Source of the DNA: Mesorhizobium norvegicum | GTDB lineage: Bacteria; Pseudomonadota; Alphaproteobacteria; Rhizobiales; Rhizobiaceae | Length of the DNA: 64,000 nucleotides | Assembly (NCBI RefSeq): GCF_004919685.1 | Contig: NZ_SMYZ01000021.1 | Location: 193,203-257,202 of the forward strand | Direction of reading: 5' to 3' | Part shown: positions 1 to 12,286 of the stretch, one piece after another | How positions within the stretch are numbered: the first letter of the stretch is position 1 | Layout of the letters: every line of letters starts with the position of its first letter | Program-made: the position numbers and the translations under genes | Notes under the pieces: model-generated | What the model saw: only the letters and a program-made list of their open reading frames with translations | Told to the model about the DNA's origin: nothing | Databases searched by the model: none

Positions 1-1
1 G

Positions 2-346
2 ACGCGCAAGACGACGAAGCTCGCCGAGGCGACGCTGTTCACCACCACGCCGGCGCTGTTCAAGGACGCGGCGCGCGAGCGTTACGACCAGTTCGAAAAG
101 CAGGTCCAGCTCGCCCGTTACGGCGCCGATTGTTATGCCTTCGCTATGATTGCCTCAGGAAGCGTCGACATCGTCGCCGATCCCGGATTGAAGCCCTACG
201 ACATCGTGGCGCTGATCCCGATCATCGAGAAGGCCGGTGGTGTCGTCACCACATTCGATGGCGGGCCGGCGGAGAAGGGCGGCGACGTGCTCGCCGCAGC
301 AACGCCGGAGCTTCACGCAGCTGCCATGGCCGCCTTGCGCGGCTGA
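2..346 (+). CDS. hisN: Histidinol-phosphatase (inositol monophosphatase family), C-terminal part
   Basis: The gene is cut by the window start; about 114 C-terminal residues are readable in frame from base 2. The fragment carries the late inositol-monophosphatase signature: a DCYAFAMIASG stretch, then the metal-binding Asp in KPYDIVALIPIIEKAGG, followed by GGVVTTFDG. This arrangement with an ALIPIIE segment is typical of HisN-type enzymes, which remove phosphate from histidinol phosphate in histidine biosynthesis using Mg2+. The N-terminal metal site (GExxD and DPxDGT) lies outside the window, so HisN is favoured over a plain inositol monophosphatase only by resemblance. The gene runs convergently into the AraC gene, with 13 bases between the two stop codons. 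Confidence 0.8.
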   Translation, partial: TRKTTKLAEATLFTTTPALFKDAARERYDQFEKQVQLARYGADCYAFAMIASGSVDIVADPGLKPYDIVALIPIIEKAGGVVTTFDGGPAEKGGDVLAAATPELHAAAMAALRG

Positions 347-359
347 GACCGCCATATTT

Positions 360-1196
360 CAGCGCGACCTTATCGAGCGCTGGAATTCGGCCGGCGTGCG
401 GCCGTAAACCTGTCTGAAAGCGGGACTGAAATGGCTGTGGCTGGAGAAGCCCAGGTCCATGCCCAGCGTGGTCAGATTGTCGTAGCTGCCCAGCAGGTCG
501 AGCGCGCGCCAGCCGCAGCCGCAGATGGTAGCGATAGAGCGGCATGGCTTCGACCTGCTGGAAAACCTGCGTCAGGTAGACCGGCGAGACACCAACCTCG
601 GCTGCAATTCCGGCCAGCGTCCAGCGTCGTGACAGATCCGAGGACAGGACAAGCTTGGCGCGGTCGACCAGCTTCTGGCGCCCAGCGCTGGCGCCGGCGA
701 CATGCGAGGTCCGCTCGCCAAGAGAGCGCCGCACCAGCGTCAGCGCCAGGGTTTCGGCCTCGAGCGTTTCGGCGATTTTGCGGCTCAGGCTGTGGCGCAG
801 CAAAGCCACCAAAGCCTGCGCCCGCGGGTCGATGCGCCGGCGCTGACGGCGAAAGGCTGGAGTGGCGCCGCCGGTGCGCAACTGTTCCTTCGGCGCCAGT
901 TCAAGCAGCTGAGCCTCCTCGATGATGAGATCGAGGCAGGAATCGCCGCCCTCGACGGGATGGCTGATCCGGTAGGCTTCGGCCTCATTGAAAAACAGCA
1001 GTTGGTTGGCCTCGGCAACGGCATCCTGGCGGCCGACATGGCGCACGAAGACGCCGCGGTAGGGAAACACCAAATGAGTGGCCGACGTGCACTCTTCTTC
1101 GCTCCGGTGCCGGCATTCGCCGCTGCAGACGACATCCCGCACCCTGACGGTGCCGGTGTCCAGAAGCGGTTGCACGGTGAATTGCGGCATGGCCAT
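360..1196 (-). pseudogene. AraC-family transcriptional regulator, apparently frameshifted
   Basis: The N-terminal half is a cupin-like sensing region and the C-terminal half an AraC-type double helix-turn-helix. The first HTH reads WTLAGIAAEVGVSPVYLTQVF. In frame, the protein then turns into Arg/Pro/Gln-rich nonsense and runs over the end of hisN on the opposite strand. Shifting frame at a GCGCGCGC tract (502-509) restores a classical second HTH and tail (LDLLGSYDNLTTLGMDLGF, then FSPAFRQVYGRTPAEFQ) and a stop at 360-362, clear of hisN. The restored protein would be about 278 residues. The start at 1196 is preceded by AGGGGAAG. Either a 2-base CG deletion has inactivated the gene or the tract holds a sequencing error. 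Its target genes are unknown. Confidence 0.75.
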
Positions 1197-1298
1197 TGCG
1201 ATCTTCCCCTTGCGCCGGAACATGGTTCCGGCATTGCAGGGCATTCTACGCAATCGGTCCGCCCATCCCTGTCAGGAGACTTCCCGACAGGCCGCTCC

Positions 1299-1553
1299 TC
1301 AATCCCACAACCGGCGCAAGGATTCGGAATAGGCTTCGCTGCGCGACAGGCCGATGTCCTTGAGCTGATCGTCGGTCATTTCGAGCAGAGCGCGGCGGCT
1401 TCGGCGCCTTTCCATCTGGCGGCTGATCCATCTGGCAGCCGCATTGAATTGTGCACCCAGGGACTGCCGCATGGTCGCGGTGCGGATTGTCGATGCCCGT
1501 GCCGGGGCAGGGCCAGCCAGGCATTGCGCCGCTGCTGTATGGTCGGGGCGCAT
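1299..1553 (-). CDS. DUF1127 (YjiS-like) small protein
   Basis: An 84-residue protein whose second half is the DUF1127 signature: an Arg-rich helix (ERRRSRRALLEMTDDQL) followed by KDIGLSRSEA. In alphaproteobacteria such small basic proteins often carry regulatory or RNA-binding roles, for example in phosphate and carbon metabolism. No specific role can be read here. The start at 1553 sits 7 bases after GGAGGA, and that SD overlaps the stop of the upstream cysteine-rich gene, so the two are probably translationally coupled. The first 30 residues (Ala/Pro-rich) are not typical of the family. A shorter start at an internal Met (1472) is possible. Confidence 0.75.
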   Translation of the reverse strand: MRPDHTAAAQCLAGPAPARASTIRTATMRQSLGAQFNAAARWISRQMERRRSRRALLEMTDDQLKDIGLSRSEAYSESLRRLWD

Positions 1554-1556
1554 CGC

Positions 1557-1712
1557 TCAGTCCTCCCTGGTGCCGGCCGCGGCGGCGCCGGCTTCGTTCA
1601 GCGCTTGCGCGCACTCCTCGCAGCAGACTTCGACGGTCTTGCCGCCGACCTTGACGCGGATCGGGTTGGCGTCCAGCTGGCAATCGCAGGCAGCGCAGGT
1701 TTTCTCGGTCAT
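1557..1712 (-). CDS. Small cysteine-rich metal-binding protein (TRASH/YHS-like)
   Basis: A 51-residue protein with six cysteines arranged CAACDC (residues 6-11) and CCEEC (residues 30-34), separated by a short beta-strand-like stretch (RVKVGGKTVEV). This spacing resembles TRASH/YHS-type zinc or heavy-metal-binding knuckles, so it probably binds a metal ion. Its partner is unknown. The open frame extends further upstream, but that part is Arg/Ser-rich and without family resemblance. The start at 1712 has GGAGATGAG just upstream. The stop overlaps the SD of the following DUF1127 gene, which indicates co-expression of the two small proteins. Confidence 0.65.
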   Translation of the reverse strand: MTEKTCAACDCQLDANPIRVKVGGKTVEVCCEECAQALNEAGAAAAGTRED

Positions 1713-1889
1713 GATCTCATCTCCACGGCGTTCAGTTCGACGCGAGCAGATGAGCAGTTCAAGGCGATGCGGGCTGTCAGAATCTTTAGCATTTTGCGTG
1801 CCGCGGGCGCTGGCCGGCTCACGCAACTGACAACAGGGTGTCAGTAGGCACCGGCTATGGAAGGGTCATTGCCAGAGGGAGAACCAGAC

Positions 1890-2402
1890 ATGCCGAAGCA
1901 CTCAACAGCCAGCCCCGCCCATGACATTCCCGCGGACGGCCGCAGCGATTTCGATTTCTTCTTCGGCACTTGGGATGTCAGCCATCGAAGGCTGCAAAAG
2001 CGCCTGACGGACGACACCAACTGGGACGAATTCACTGGAACATGCGAGGTGAGCCCGCTGCTCGGTGGCCTCGGCAATGTCGACGACAATGTGATCGAAC
2101 TGCCTGATGGCGCCTATCGTGCCGCCACGGTGCGGACCTTCGATCCGGCGACACGGCAATGGTCGATCTGGTGGATCGATGGCCGCAACCCGCTGATCAT
2201 CGACGTGCCGGTGCGTGGCGCGTTCGTCGACGGCGTCGGCACGTTCCTGTGTGAGGACGTCTTCGACGGTCGGCCGATCCGGGTTCGTTTCCTCTGGTCG
2301 GAGATCGCGCAAAACACGGCGCGCTGGGAGCAGGCCTTTTCGCAGGATGGCGGCACCACCTGGGAGACCAACTGGATCATGGAGTTTGCCCGCCAGCCAT
2401 GA
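1890..2402 (+). CDS. Conserved hypothetical protein, DUF1579-like
   Basis: A 170-residue soluble protein without signal peptide or membrane segments. The N-terminal motif DFDFFFGTWDVSHRRL, followed by alternating beta-strands rich in Trp and Asp (TRQWSIWWIDGR) and a closing W-x-N-W-x-M-E-F, is typical of DUF1579-like calycin-type proteins annotated as hypothetical in rhizobia. No catalytic motif is visible and I do not assign a function. The start at 1890 follows GAGGGAGAA at 8-9 bases and is preferred over the in-frame ATG at 1857. The gene ends 18 bases before the convergent hydrolase gene. Confidence 0.65.
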   Translation: MPKHSTASPAHDIPADGRSDFDFFFGTWDVSHRRLQKRLTDDTNWDEFTGTCEVSPLLGGLGNVDDNVIELPDGAYRAATVRTFDPATRQWSIWWIDGRNPLIIDVPVRGAFVDGVGTFLCEDVFDGRPIRVRFLWSEIAQNTARWEQAFSQDGGTTWETNWIMEFARQP

Positions 2403-2420
2403 ACCGGCGATCGGCGCCTA

Positions 2421-3398
2421 TCAGGCAGTCGGGTCGTCGCTGCCGGGAATGAAGGCATCGAAGGCGGCGAGCAACTGCTCGCGGTAGATGTCGGCCTCCT
2501 GCAGGATTTCGTGGCGGGAGCCGTCGATCATCAGCAGCGAACCGAGCCGCAGACGCCTTGCGTAGGCTTCCACGGCCTTGGTCGAGACGACCTGATCGGC
2601 GCCGGCGGCGATTATCAGCAGAGGCACCTGAATCCGAGCCATGAAGTCGGGATCGCTGACGGCTTCGGATGCTTCGGCAGCCGCCTTCAGCCAGCGGATC
2701 GTCGGGCCGCCAAGCGCCAGTTGCGGATACTCTTCGTAAATCCGTGTGTTGCGCCGATAGCGCTCCGGGTCCGACGTCAGCTTGTTGGTCTCGAAAGGGG
2801 CCGTTGCCTTCGGCCGCGGACCCCAGGCGGCATAGAGCCGGCCGAGGCCGAGAGCGCAGAAAAACGAACAGACGCGGCGAACCGTTGATATCGAGACCGG
2901 CAGATCGGGCAGCGTCAGGAATGGCGCGATCAGCACCATGCGCCGCACGCGGTTCACCATCGACGGCGCGGCAAGCAGCGTGATCAACGCGCCCGCCGAA
3001 TGCGCCAGGATGTAATAAGGGCCGCGGCAGTCGGGCAACACGATCTCCTCGAAAAATTGTTCGAGGTCTGCCGTATAGTCGCGGAAACTCCTGACATAGC
3101 CGCGCTGGCGATCGCGGATCAGCCGGTCGGAATCGCCCTGGCCGCGCCAGTCGAGGGTGGCGATGCCAAAGCCGCGATCGGCAAGGTTGCGGATGGTTTC
3201 GAAATATTTCTCGATGCACTCGTTGCGGCCCGACAGCAGCACCACTGTGCCCTTCATCGGGCGGGCGGTACCGCCGAACAGGCCATAGCGGATCTTCTTG
3301 CCGTCGCGCGTGGTGAAGAAGCCGCCGGAGGCGTTTTCCGGACGAGGATTGCCCTGAGTTTCGTGGAAAAGGGGGATGTCGTGGAAAAGGTCCGTCAT
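2421..3398 (-). CDS. Alpha/beta hydrolase, lysophospholipase / monoacylglycerol-lipase type
   Basis: A 325-residue cytosolic alpha/beta hydrolase of the serine aminopeptidase S33 (Hydrolase_4) group, the family of PldB-type lysophospholipases. The nucleophile elbow is AHSAG with Ser134. The acid is likely Asp268 (AGADQVV) and the base His296 (GSRHEIL), giving a complete triad in the expected order. The strand before the elbow (GIATLDWRGQGDS) is characteristic of this subfamily. The substrate is probably a lysophospholipid or monoacylglycerol, but this is inferred from the family only. There is no signal peptide. It is transcribed away from the hsp20 regulatory region and has no obvious operon partner. 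Confidence 0.8.
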   Translation of the reverse strand: MTDLFHDIPLFHETQGNPRPENASGGFFTTRDGKKIRYGLFGGTARPMKGTVVLLSGRNECIEKYFETIRNLADRGFGIATLDWRGQGDSDRLIRDRQRGYVRSFRDYTADLEQFFEEIVLPDCRGPYYILAHSAGALITLLAAPSMVNRVRRMVLIAPFLTLPDLPVSISTVRRVCSFFCALGLGRLYAAWGPRPKATAPFETNKLTSDPERYRRNTRIYEEYPQLALGGPTIRWLKAAAEASEAVSDPDFMARIQVPLLIIAAGADQVVSTKAVEAYARRLRLGSLLMIDGSRHEILQEADIYREQLLAAFDAFIPGSDDPTA

Positions 3399-3740
3399 TC
3401 GGCGCTTCGTGCTCGGCGTCTGGCGTGCCGCCTGTGCTGGCTGGCTCCGCTAAGGTGATAGACGCCCATGCACCAAAAGCAAAGGAATTCCCGGCGACGG
3501 AGGCTGCAACGGGGAAGGCCGGAAGCCGCTTGAAAGCGTGCCTCCGGCCTCTGTCGATCCGGGAGGAAGGGACGTTAACACCCGGTCGGCCTCGTTGCGG
3601 TGCCTGTTGTGCAATCGGCGCCGCCAGTCCTTGATCTTGGAATGCACTTTAGCGCCGGCTGTCTGAACGCGCGCCGAAGCGCCGGTTCATCTGCCGTTCA
3701 TCTGGGAATCAGCCGCGCGGTTTTTGCCGCCAAATGAAAT

Positions 3741-3769
3741 CTTGAAATGCTTTCGAGCGCTCCCCAAAT
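3741..3769 (+). promoter_or_regulatory. Heat-shock (sigma-32/RpoH) promoter of hsp20
   Basis: A CTTGAAA box at 3741-3747 is followed after 14 bases by CCCCAAAT at 3762-3769. This matches the sigma-32 consensus (CTTGAAA, 13-17 bases, CCCCATNT) at all but one or two positions. Transcription would begin near 3776 and leave a 5' UTR of about 100 bases before hsp20. The remainder of the gap from 3399 to 3740 contains no credible gene. Confidence 0.75.
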
Positions 3770-3797
3770 GTCTCATGCGGTCGCCAATGTCGGGGCC

Positions 3798-3875
3798 GCT
3801 GGTCCAGCCGAAACGCCGCTCAAGGGTTTCGCAACGGCCACACGCAAACCATGTTGCTCAACAGGAGAACACCTC
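3798..3875 (+). promoter_or_regulatory. ROSE-like RNA thermometer in the hsp20 leader
   Basis: The leader can fold into successive hairpins. One is GCTG/CAGC around 3798-3808, the next CGAAAC (3809-3814) with GTTTCG (3826-3831). Closest to the start codon, TTGCT (3854-3858) faces the SD AGGAG (3863-3867) across a four-base CAAC loop. U-U/C-G-C-U pairing to the SD with an internal G-G mismatch is the hallmark of ROSE elements that repress small heat-shock genes in rhizobia at normal temperature. The fold was made by eye and is not computed. Confidence 0.6.
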
Positions 3876-4343
3876 ATGCGTCACGTTGATTTTTCCCCGC
3901 TTTATCGCTCGACCGTCGGCTTCGACCGTCTCTTCACCATGCTCGATTCGCTTGCGCAGCCGGATGGCGCGCAGACCTATCCGCCCTACAACATCGAACG
4001 CACCGGCGAGGATTCCTACCGCATCTCGATGGCGGTTGCCGGCTTCTCGGACGAGGAAATCTCGATCGAAGCCCATCGCAATGTGTTGACCGTAAAAGGT
4101 GAGCGCAAGGACGAGGGCACCGGCGAAGGGTCCGAACTGCTCTACCGCGGCATTGCCTCGAGGGCTTTCGAGCGCCGCTTCCAGCTTGCCGACCACGTCG
4201 AAGTCGTCGGTGCTTCGCTGAAGAACGGCCTGCTCTTCGTCGACCTCAAGCGCAACATCCCCGAGGAGCTGAAGCCGCGCAAGATCGCCATTACGGCGTC
4301 TTCGGCCAAGGCCAAGCAGATCGAGGCCAAGACCGCTGCCTAA
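3876..4343 (+). CDS. Small heat-shock protein, Hsp20/IbpA family
   Basis: A 155-residue alpha-crystallin-domain chaperone. The N-terminus (RHVDFSPLYRSTVGFDRLF) is the class A rhizobial IbpA-like form. The crystallin domain covers roughly residues 35-130, with the conserved end motif GLLFVDLKRNIPEE corresponding to the L-x-G-x-L region. Hsp20 proteins hold unfolding proteins in an ATP-independent manner and pass them to DnaK and ClpB. The start at 3876 follows AGGAGA; the open frame upstream is the untranslated leader. Control appears double, by a sigma-32 promoter at 3741-3769 and a ROSE-like thermometer hiding the SD. A strong terminator follows at 4370-4395, so the gene is monocistronic. 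Confidence 0.93.
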   Translation: MRHVDFSPLYRSTVGFDRLFTMLDSLAQPDGAQTYPPYNIERTGEDSYRISMAVAGFSDEEISIEAHRNVLTVKGERKDEGTGEGSELLYRGIASRAFERRFQLADHVEVVGASLKNGLLFVDLKRNIPEELKPRKIAITASSAKAKQIEAKTAA

Positions 4344-4369
4344 AGTACAAGTCTCCTCCCGAGACGGAA

Positions 4370-4395
4370 GCGGCGCCGAAAGGCGCCGCTTTTTT
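4370..4395 (+). terminator. Rho-independent terminator of hsp20
   Basis: A perfect 8-bp stem GCGGCGCC / GGCGCCGC with a GAAA loop (4378-4381) is followed by six T residues. It lies between the convergent hsp20 and threonine aldolase genes and is oriented for hsp20. Confidence 0.9.
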
Positions 4396-4409
4396 GTCAA
4401 GGAAATCGA

Positions 4410-5462
4410 TTATCCAGCGATCAGCTGGCCAAAGCGGTCGACATCTTCGGCCGTCGTCGCAAAGCTGGTGACGAAGCGATAGAGCAACTCGTCCTCGCCG
4501 ATATGGCCGTCAAAGCCATGCGGCTTGTGCCAGTCGTAGAAGGCGGCGCCCGCTGCCTGCAGCTTTTCGGCTTCGGCCTTCTTCATCACCGCGAACACCT
4601 CGTTCGCCTGCGGCAGCCAGGCCAGCTTTGCCGTGGCCGAATCCTCGATCGCTGCCGCAAGGCGCGCGGCCATGGCGTTGGCGTGGCGGGCGGTGTCCAG
4701 CCACAAGCCGTCCTTGAAATAGGCCTCGAACTGCGCCGCGACGAAGCGCGATTTCGAAAACAGCTGGGCGGCGCGCTTGCGCAGGAAGGCCAGCTCCCTG
4801 GCGCGATCAAGATCGAACAGCACGATCGCCTCGGCGCACCAGCAGCCGTTCTTGGTGCCGCCGAAGGAGAGGATGTCGACGCCGCGTTTCCAGGTCATTT
4901 CGGCCGGTGTCGTCTCGAGCGCGACCAGCGCGTTGGCAAAGCGGGCGCCGTCCATGTGCAGGGGCACCGAATGCCTCTTGGCGATCGCCGAGATCGTCTC
5001 GATCTCATTCAGCCCGTAGATGGTGCCGACCTCGGTCGACTGGGTGATCGAAACAGCCATCGGCCGTCCCCAATGGACGATTTCGGGCGCGAAACGGCCG
5101 ATGGTCCTTTCCAGATTGTGCGGATCGATCTTGCCCAGCGGGCCATCGATGTCATGCAGGCGCGAGCCGCCGGAGAAATACACCGGCGCGCCGCATTCAT
5201 CCTCGATGACATGCGATTCGCGGTGGGCGAAGGAAATGCCGCCTGGCTTGTTGTAAGCGGTCAGCGCCAACGAGTTAGCGGCCGTGCCGGTGGCGACGAA
5301 GAACACCGCGACCTCGCGTTCGAAAATCTCGCTGAAGCGCTGATAGACGGCCTGGTCGAGCGCACCGTCACCATAGGCGGTGGAAAAGCCGCCGGCCGCG
5401 GCCGACAGGCCGGCAACGATATTGGGATGGGCGCCTGCCCAGTTGTCGGAAGCGAAGAACAT
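4410..5462 (-). CDS. ltaE: Low-specificity L-threonine aldolase (PLP-dependent)
   Basis: A 350-residue fold-type I PLP enzyme of the beta-eliminating lyase/threonine aldolase family, which splits L-threonine or L-allo-threonine into glycine and acetaldehyde. Visible landmarks are the N-terminal FASDNWAGAHP, the cofactor-stacking region TGTAANSLAL, the PLP-contacting Asp171 in LHMDGARFANA, and the Schiff-base Lys204 in SFGGTKNG. Length and order of motifs are normal. It has no cotranscribed neighbour. Phenylserine or hydroxytrimethyllysine aldolase activity is possible within this family and cannot be excluded. Confidence 0.88.
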   Translation of the reverse strand: MFFASDNWAGAHPNIVAGLSAAAGGFSTAYGDGALDQAVYQRFSEIFEREVAVFFVATGTAANSLALTAYNKPGGISFAHRESHVIEDECGAPVYFSGGSRLHDIDGPLGKIDPHNLERTIGRFAPEIVHWGRPMAVSITQSTEVGTIYGLNEIETISAIAKRHSVPLHMDGARFANALVALETTPAEMTWKRGVDILSFGGTKNGCWCAEAIVLFDLDRARELAFLRKRAAQLFSKSRFVAAQFEAYFKDGLWLDTARHANAMAARLAAAIEDSATAKLAWLPQANEVFAVMKKAEAEKLQAAGAAFYDWHKPHGFDGHIGEDELLYRFVTSFATTAEDVDRFGQLIAG

Positions 5463-5706
5463 GCATCTGCCTATGTTTTGGGAAGTCGGGGTTTGGGGAA
5501 ATCAGCATGAAGTTGACCGGTTTCGCGCGCTGATCGCAAGGGGCCAGACGCCGGAAAACCATTAAAGCCAGTCGGCCGGCAAGGCAGAGGCTCGCGACTG
5601 AAGCTTACGTTTTTCCTCAGCCTCACGACATTTTCTGCCGTGGAACGCCTAAGTTTTTTGTGAATCGGTCTTGTGTGCGTCCGGGAATTCTGTCATAAAA
5701 ATTTAG

Positions 5707-5739
5707 GACAGTAGTGCTGTCTTATTTTGTCGCACAAAA
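5707..5739. promoter_or_regulatory. Two perfect dyads upstream of gltB
   Basis: GACAG (5707-5711) pairs with CTGTC (5717-5721) around 5 bases. Immediately downstream TTTTGT (5725-5730) pairs with ACAAAA (5734-5739) around CGC. Both are short perfect inverted repeats in an AT-richer island 210-240 bases before the gltB start, in keeping with regulator-binding sites. The regulator is unknown; Lrp- or NtrC-type control of gltBD is usual in other bacteria. The rest of the gap 5463-5947 shows no gene. Confidence 0.4.
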
Positions 5740-5947
5740 CAAGCTGGATTGGCGTATCATTTGGGCCTCTCCGGCTGTTGCCGCGAGCGACAGGTGGACG
5801 GCCACACTCTGGCCTGTACGAATACGAACCATGCGGACAGCCGCCTGGTTCGGCAAGGATTTCGCAAGACGTGCCACAAGGATCAGGGTGAGCCAAGCGC
5901 TTGCCGAGGCAAACCAGCGCCCGAAGGGCTGGAATGGAGGACAGGAG

Positions 5948-10684
<4,737 letters not shown>

Positions 10685-10825
10685 GCTTTGCAATTGCCGG
10701 GGAGCCCAGGCTTCCCGGCCCATCTTCATCGACAGTTTGACCTCGGGCGCAAGGTTGCCATGGCTGCCTCAAGGGGTTAACGGGTGCGGCGAAAACCGCA
10801 CCATCTGGACAGCAGGAACTGGACT

Positions 10826-12280
10826 ATGGGCAAGGTAACAGGCTTTCTCGAAATCGACCGGCAGGTGCACAAGTACCAGCCGGCCTCCGATCGCATCCGG
10901 CATTTCCGTGAATTCACGCTGCCGATGTCGGACAAGGAGGTCGAGAAACAGGCCGCGCGCTGCATGGATTGCGGCATTCCGTTCTGCCATGGGCCGACGG
11001 GCTGTCCGATCCACAACCAGATCCCCGACTGGAACGACCTCGTCTACAATGGCGACTGGGACAATGCGATCCGCAACCTGCATTCGACCAACAACTTCCC
11101 GGAGTTCACCGGCCGCATCTGCCCCGCGCCCTGCGAGGAAGCCTGCACGCTGAACCTCGAGGATATCCCCGTCGCCATCAAGACGGTCGAGCAGGCGATC
11201 GCCGACAAGGCCTACGAGACCGGCCACATCAGGCCTTATCCGCCGGAGAAGAAGACCGGCAAGCGGGTCGCCGTCATCGGCTCCGGCCCTGCCGGCATGG
11301 CGGCTGCCCAGCAGCTTGGCCGCGCTGGCCACGACGTCCATGTCTATGAGCGCGAAAGCCGGCCCGGCGGGCTGATGCGCTACGGCATTCCCGACTTCAA
11401 GATCGAGAAGCACTATATCGACCGGCGCATCGAGCAGATGCAGGGCGAGGGCGTGAGCTTCCATTGCAGCGTCAATGTCGGTGTCGACAAGCCTGTTGCC
11501 GAGCTGCTCGCCGAACATGATGCCGTGCTTTATTGTGGCGGGTCGGAAACGCCGCGCGCGGCCGGCATTCCCGGCGACGATCTCGGCGGCGTCCATGACG
11601 CGATGCCCTATCTGGTGCAGCAGAACCGGCGTGTCGGCGGCGAACCGATCCAGTCCGTGGCGTGGCCGTCGCATCCGATCATCGCCGGCGGCCAACATGT
11701 CGTCGTCGTCGGCGGCGGCGATACCGCGTCCGACTGTGTCGGCACCGCCTTCCGCCAGGGCGCGGTGCGCGTCACCCAGCTCGACATCCGCCCGCAGCCG
11801 CCGGAGAAGGAAGACAAGCTTTCGGTCTGGCCCTACTGGGCGACCAAGATGCGCACCTCGTCGTCGCAGGCCGAAGGGGCGGAGCGCGAATTCCAGGTGG
11901 CGACACTCGAATTCATCGGCGAGGAGGGCCAGCTGACCGGCGTCAAGTGCTGCGAGGTCGACGAGAAGCGCAAGCCGATCGCCGGCAGCGAATTCGTCAT
12001 CCGCGCCGATCTTGCCTTCATCGCCATCGGCTTTGCCGGGCCGGCCACTGCCGGAGTGGCGAAGGAGCTGGAGGGTGAGATGAAGATCGCCACCGACAGC
12101 CGCCGCTCCAGGAATGTCGAGGCCAATGACCGCGATTATAGGACCAGCGTCGACAGGCTCTATGCGGCCGGCGACGTGCGTCGAGGCCAGTCGCTGGTCG
12201 TCTGGGCGATCCGCGAGGGCCGCCAGGCGGCGCGCTCTATCGACGAGGCATTGATGGGGTCGAGCGTTCTGCCCCGCTGA
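10826..12280 (+). CDS. gltD: Glutamate synthase (NADPH) small subunit
   Basis: A 484-residue flavoprotein that takes electrons from NADPH through FAD and two 4Fe-4S clusters to GltB. Cluster cysteines are visible at residues 46, 49, 54 and 60 (CMDCGIPFCHG then GC) and at 99, 103 and 107 (CPAPCEEAC). The FAD-binding GSGPAG is at 152-157 and the NADPH-binding GGGDT at 296-300. The start at 10826 is preceded by CAGGAA; the upstream in-frame extension is not conserved in character. It directly follows gltB and presumably shares its transcript. Confidence 0.96.
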   Translation: MGKVTGFLEIDRQVHKYQPASDRIRHFREFTLPMSDKEVEKQAARCMDCGIPFCHGPTGCPIHNQIPDWNDLVYNGDWDNAIRNLHSTNNFPEFTGRICPAPCEEACTLNLEDIPVAIKTVEQAIADKAYETGHIRPYPPEKKTGKRVAVIGSGPAGMAAAQQLGRAGHDVHVYERESRPGGLMRYGIPDFKIEKHYIDRRIEQMQGEGVSFHCSVNVGVDKPVAELLAEHDAVLYCGGSETPRAAGIPGDDLGGVHDAMPYLVQQNRRVGGEPIQSVAWPSHPIIAGGQHVVVVGGGDTASDCVGTAFRQGAVRVTQLDIRPQPPEKEDKLSVWPYWATKMRTSSSQAEGAEREFQVATLEFIGEEGQLTGVKCCEVDEKRKPIAGSEFVIRADLAFIAIGFAGPATAGVAKELEGEMKIATDSRRSRNVEANDRDYRTSVDRLYAAGDVRRGQSLVVWAIREGRQAARSIDEALMGSSVLPR

Positions 12281-12286
12281 GCGTTT

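Noticed and set aside
3747..3875. Upstream in-frame start of hsp20 at 3747
   Set aside because: It would lie in the -35/-10 region of the heat-shock promoter and would translate the thermometer.
5714..5947. In-frame N-terminal extension of gltB
   Set aside because: No similarity to GltB and no SD; the start at 5948 has GGAGG and leads into a normal propeptide.
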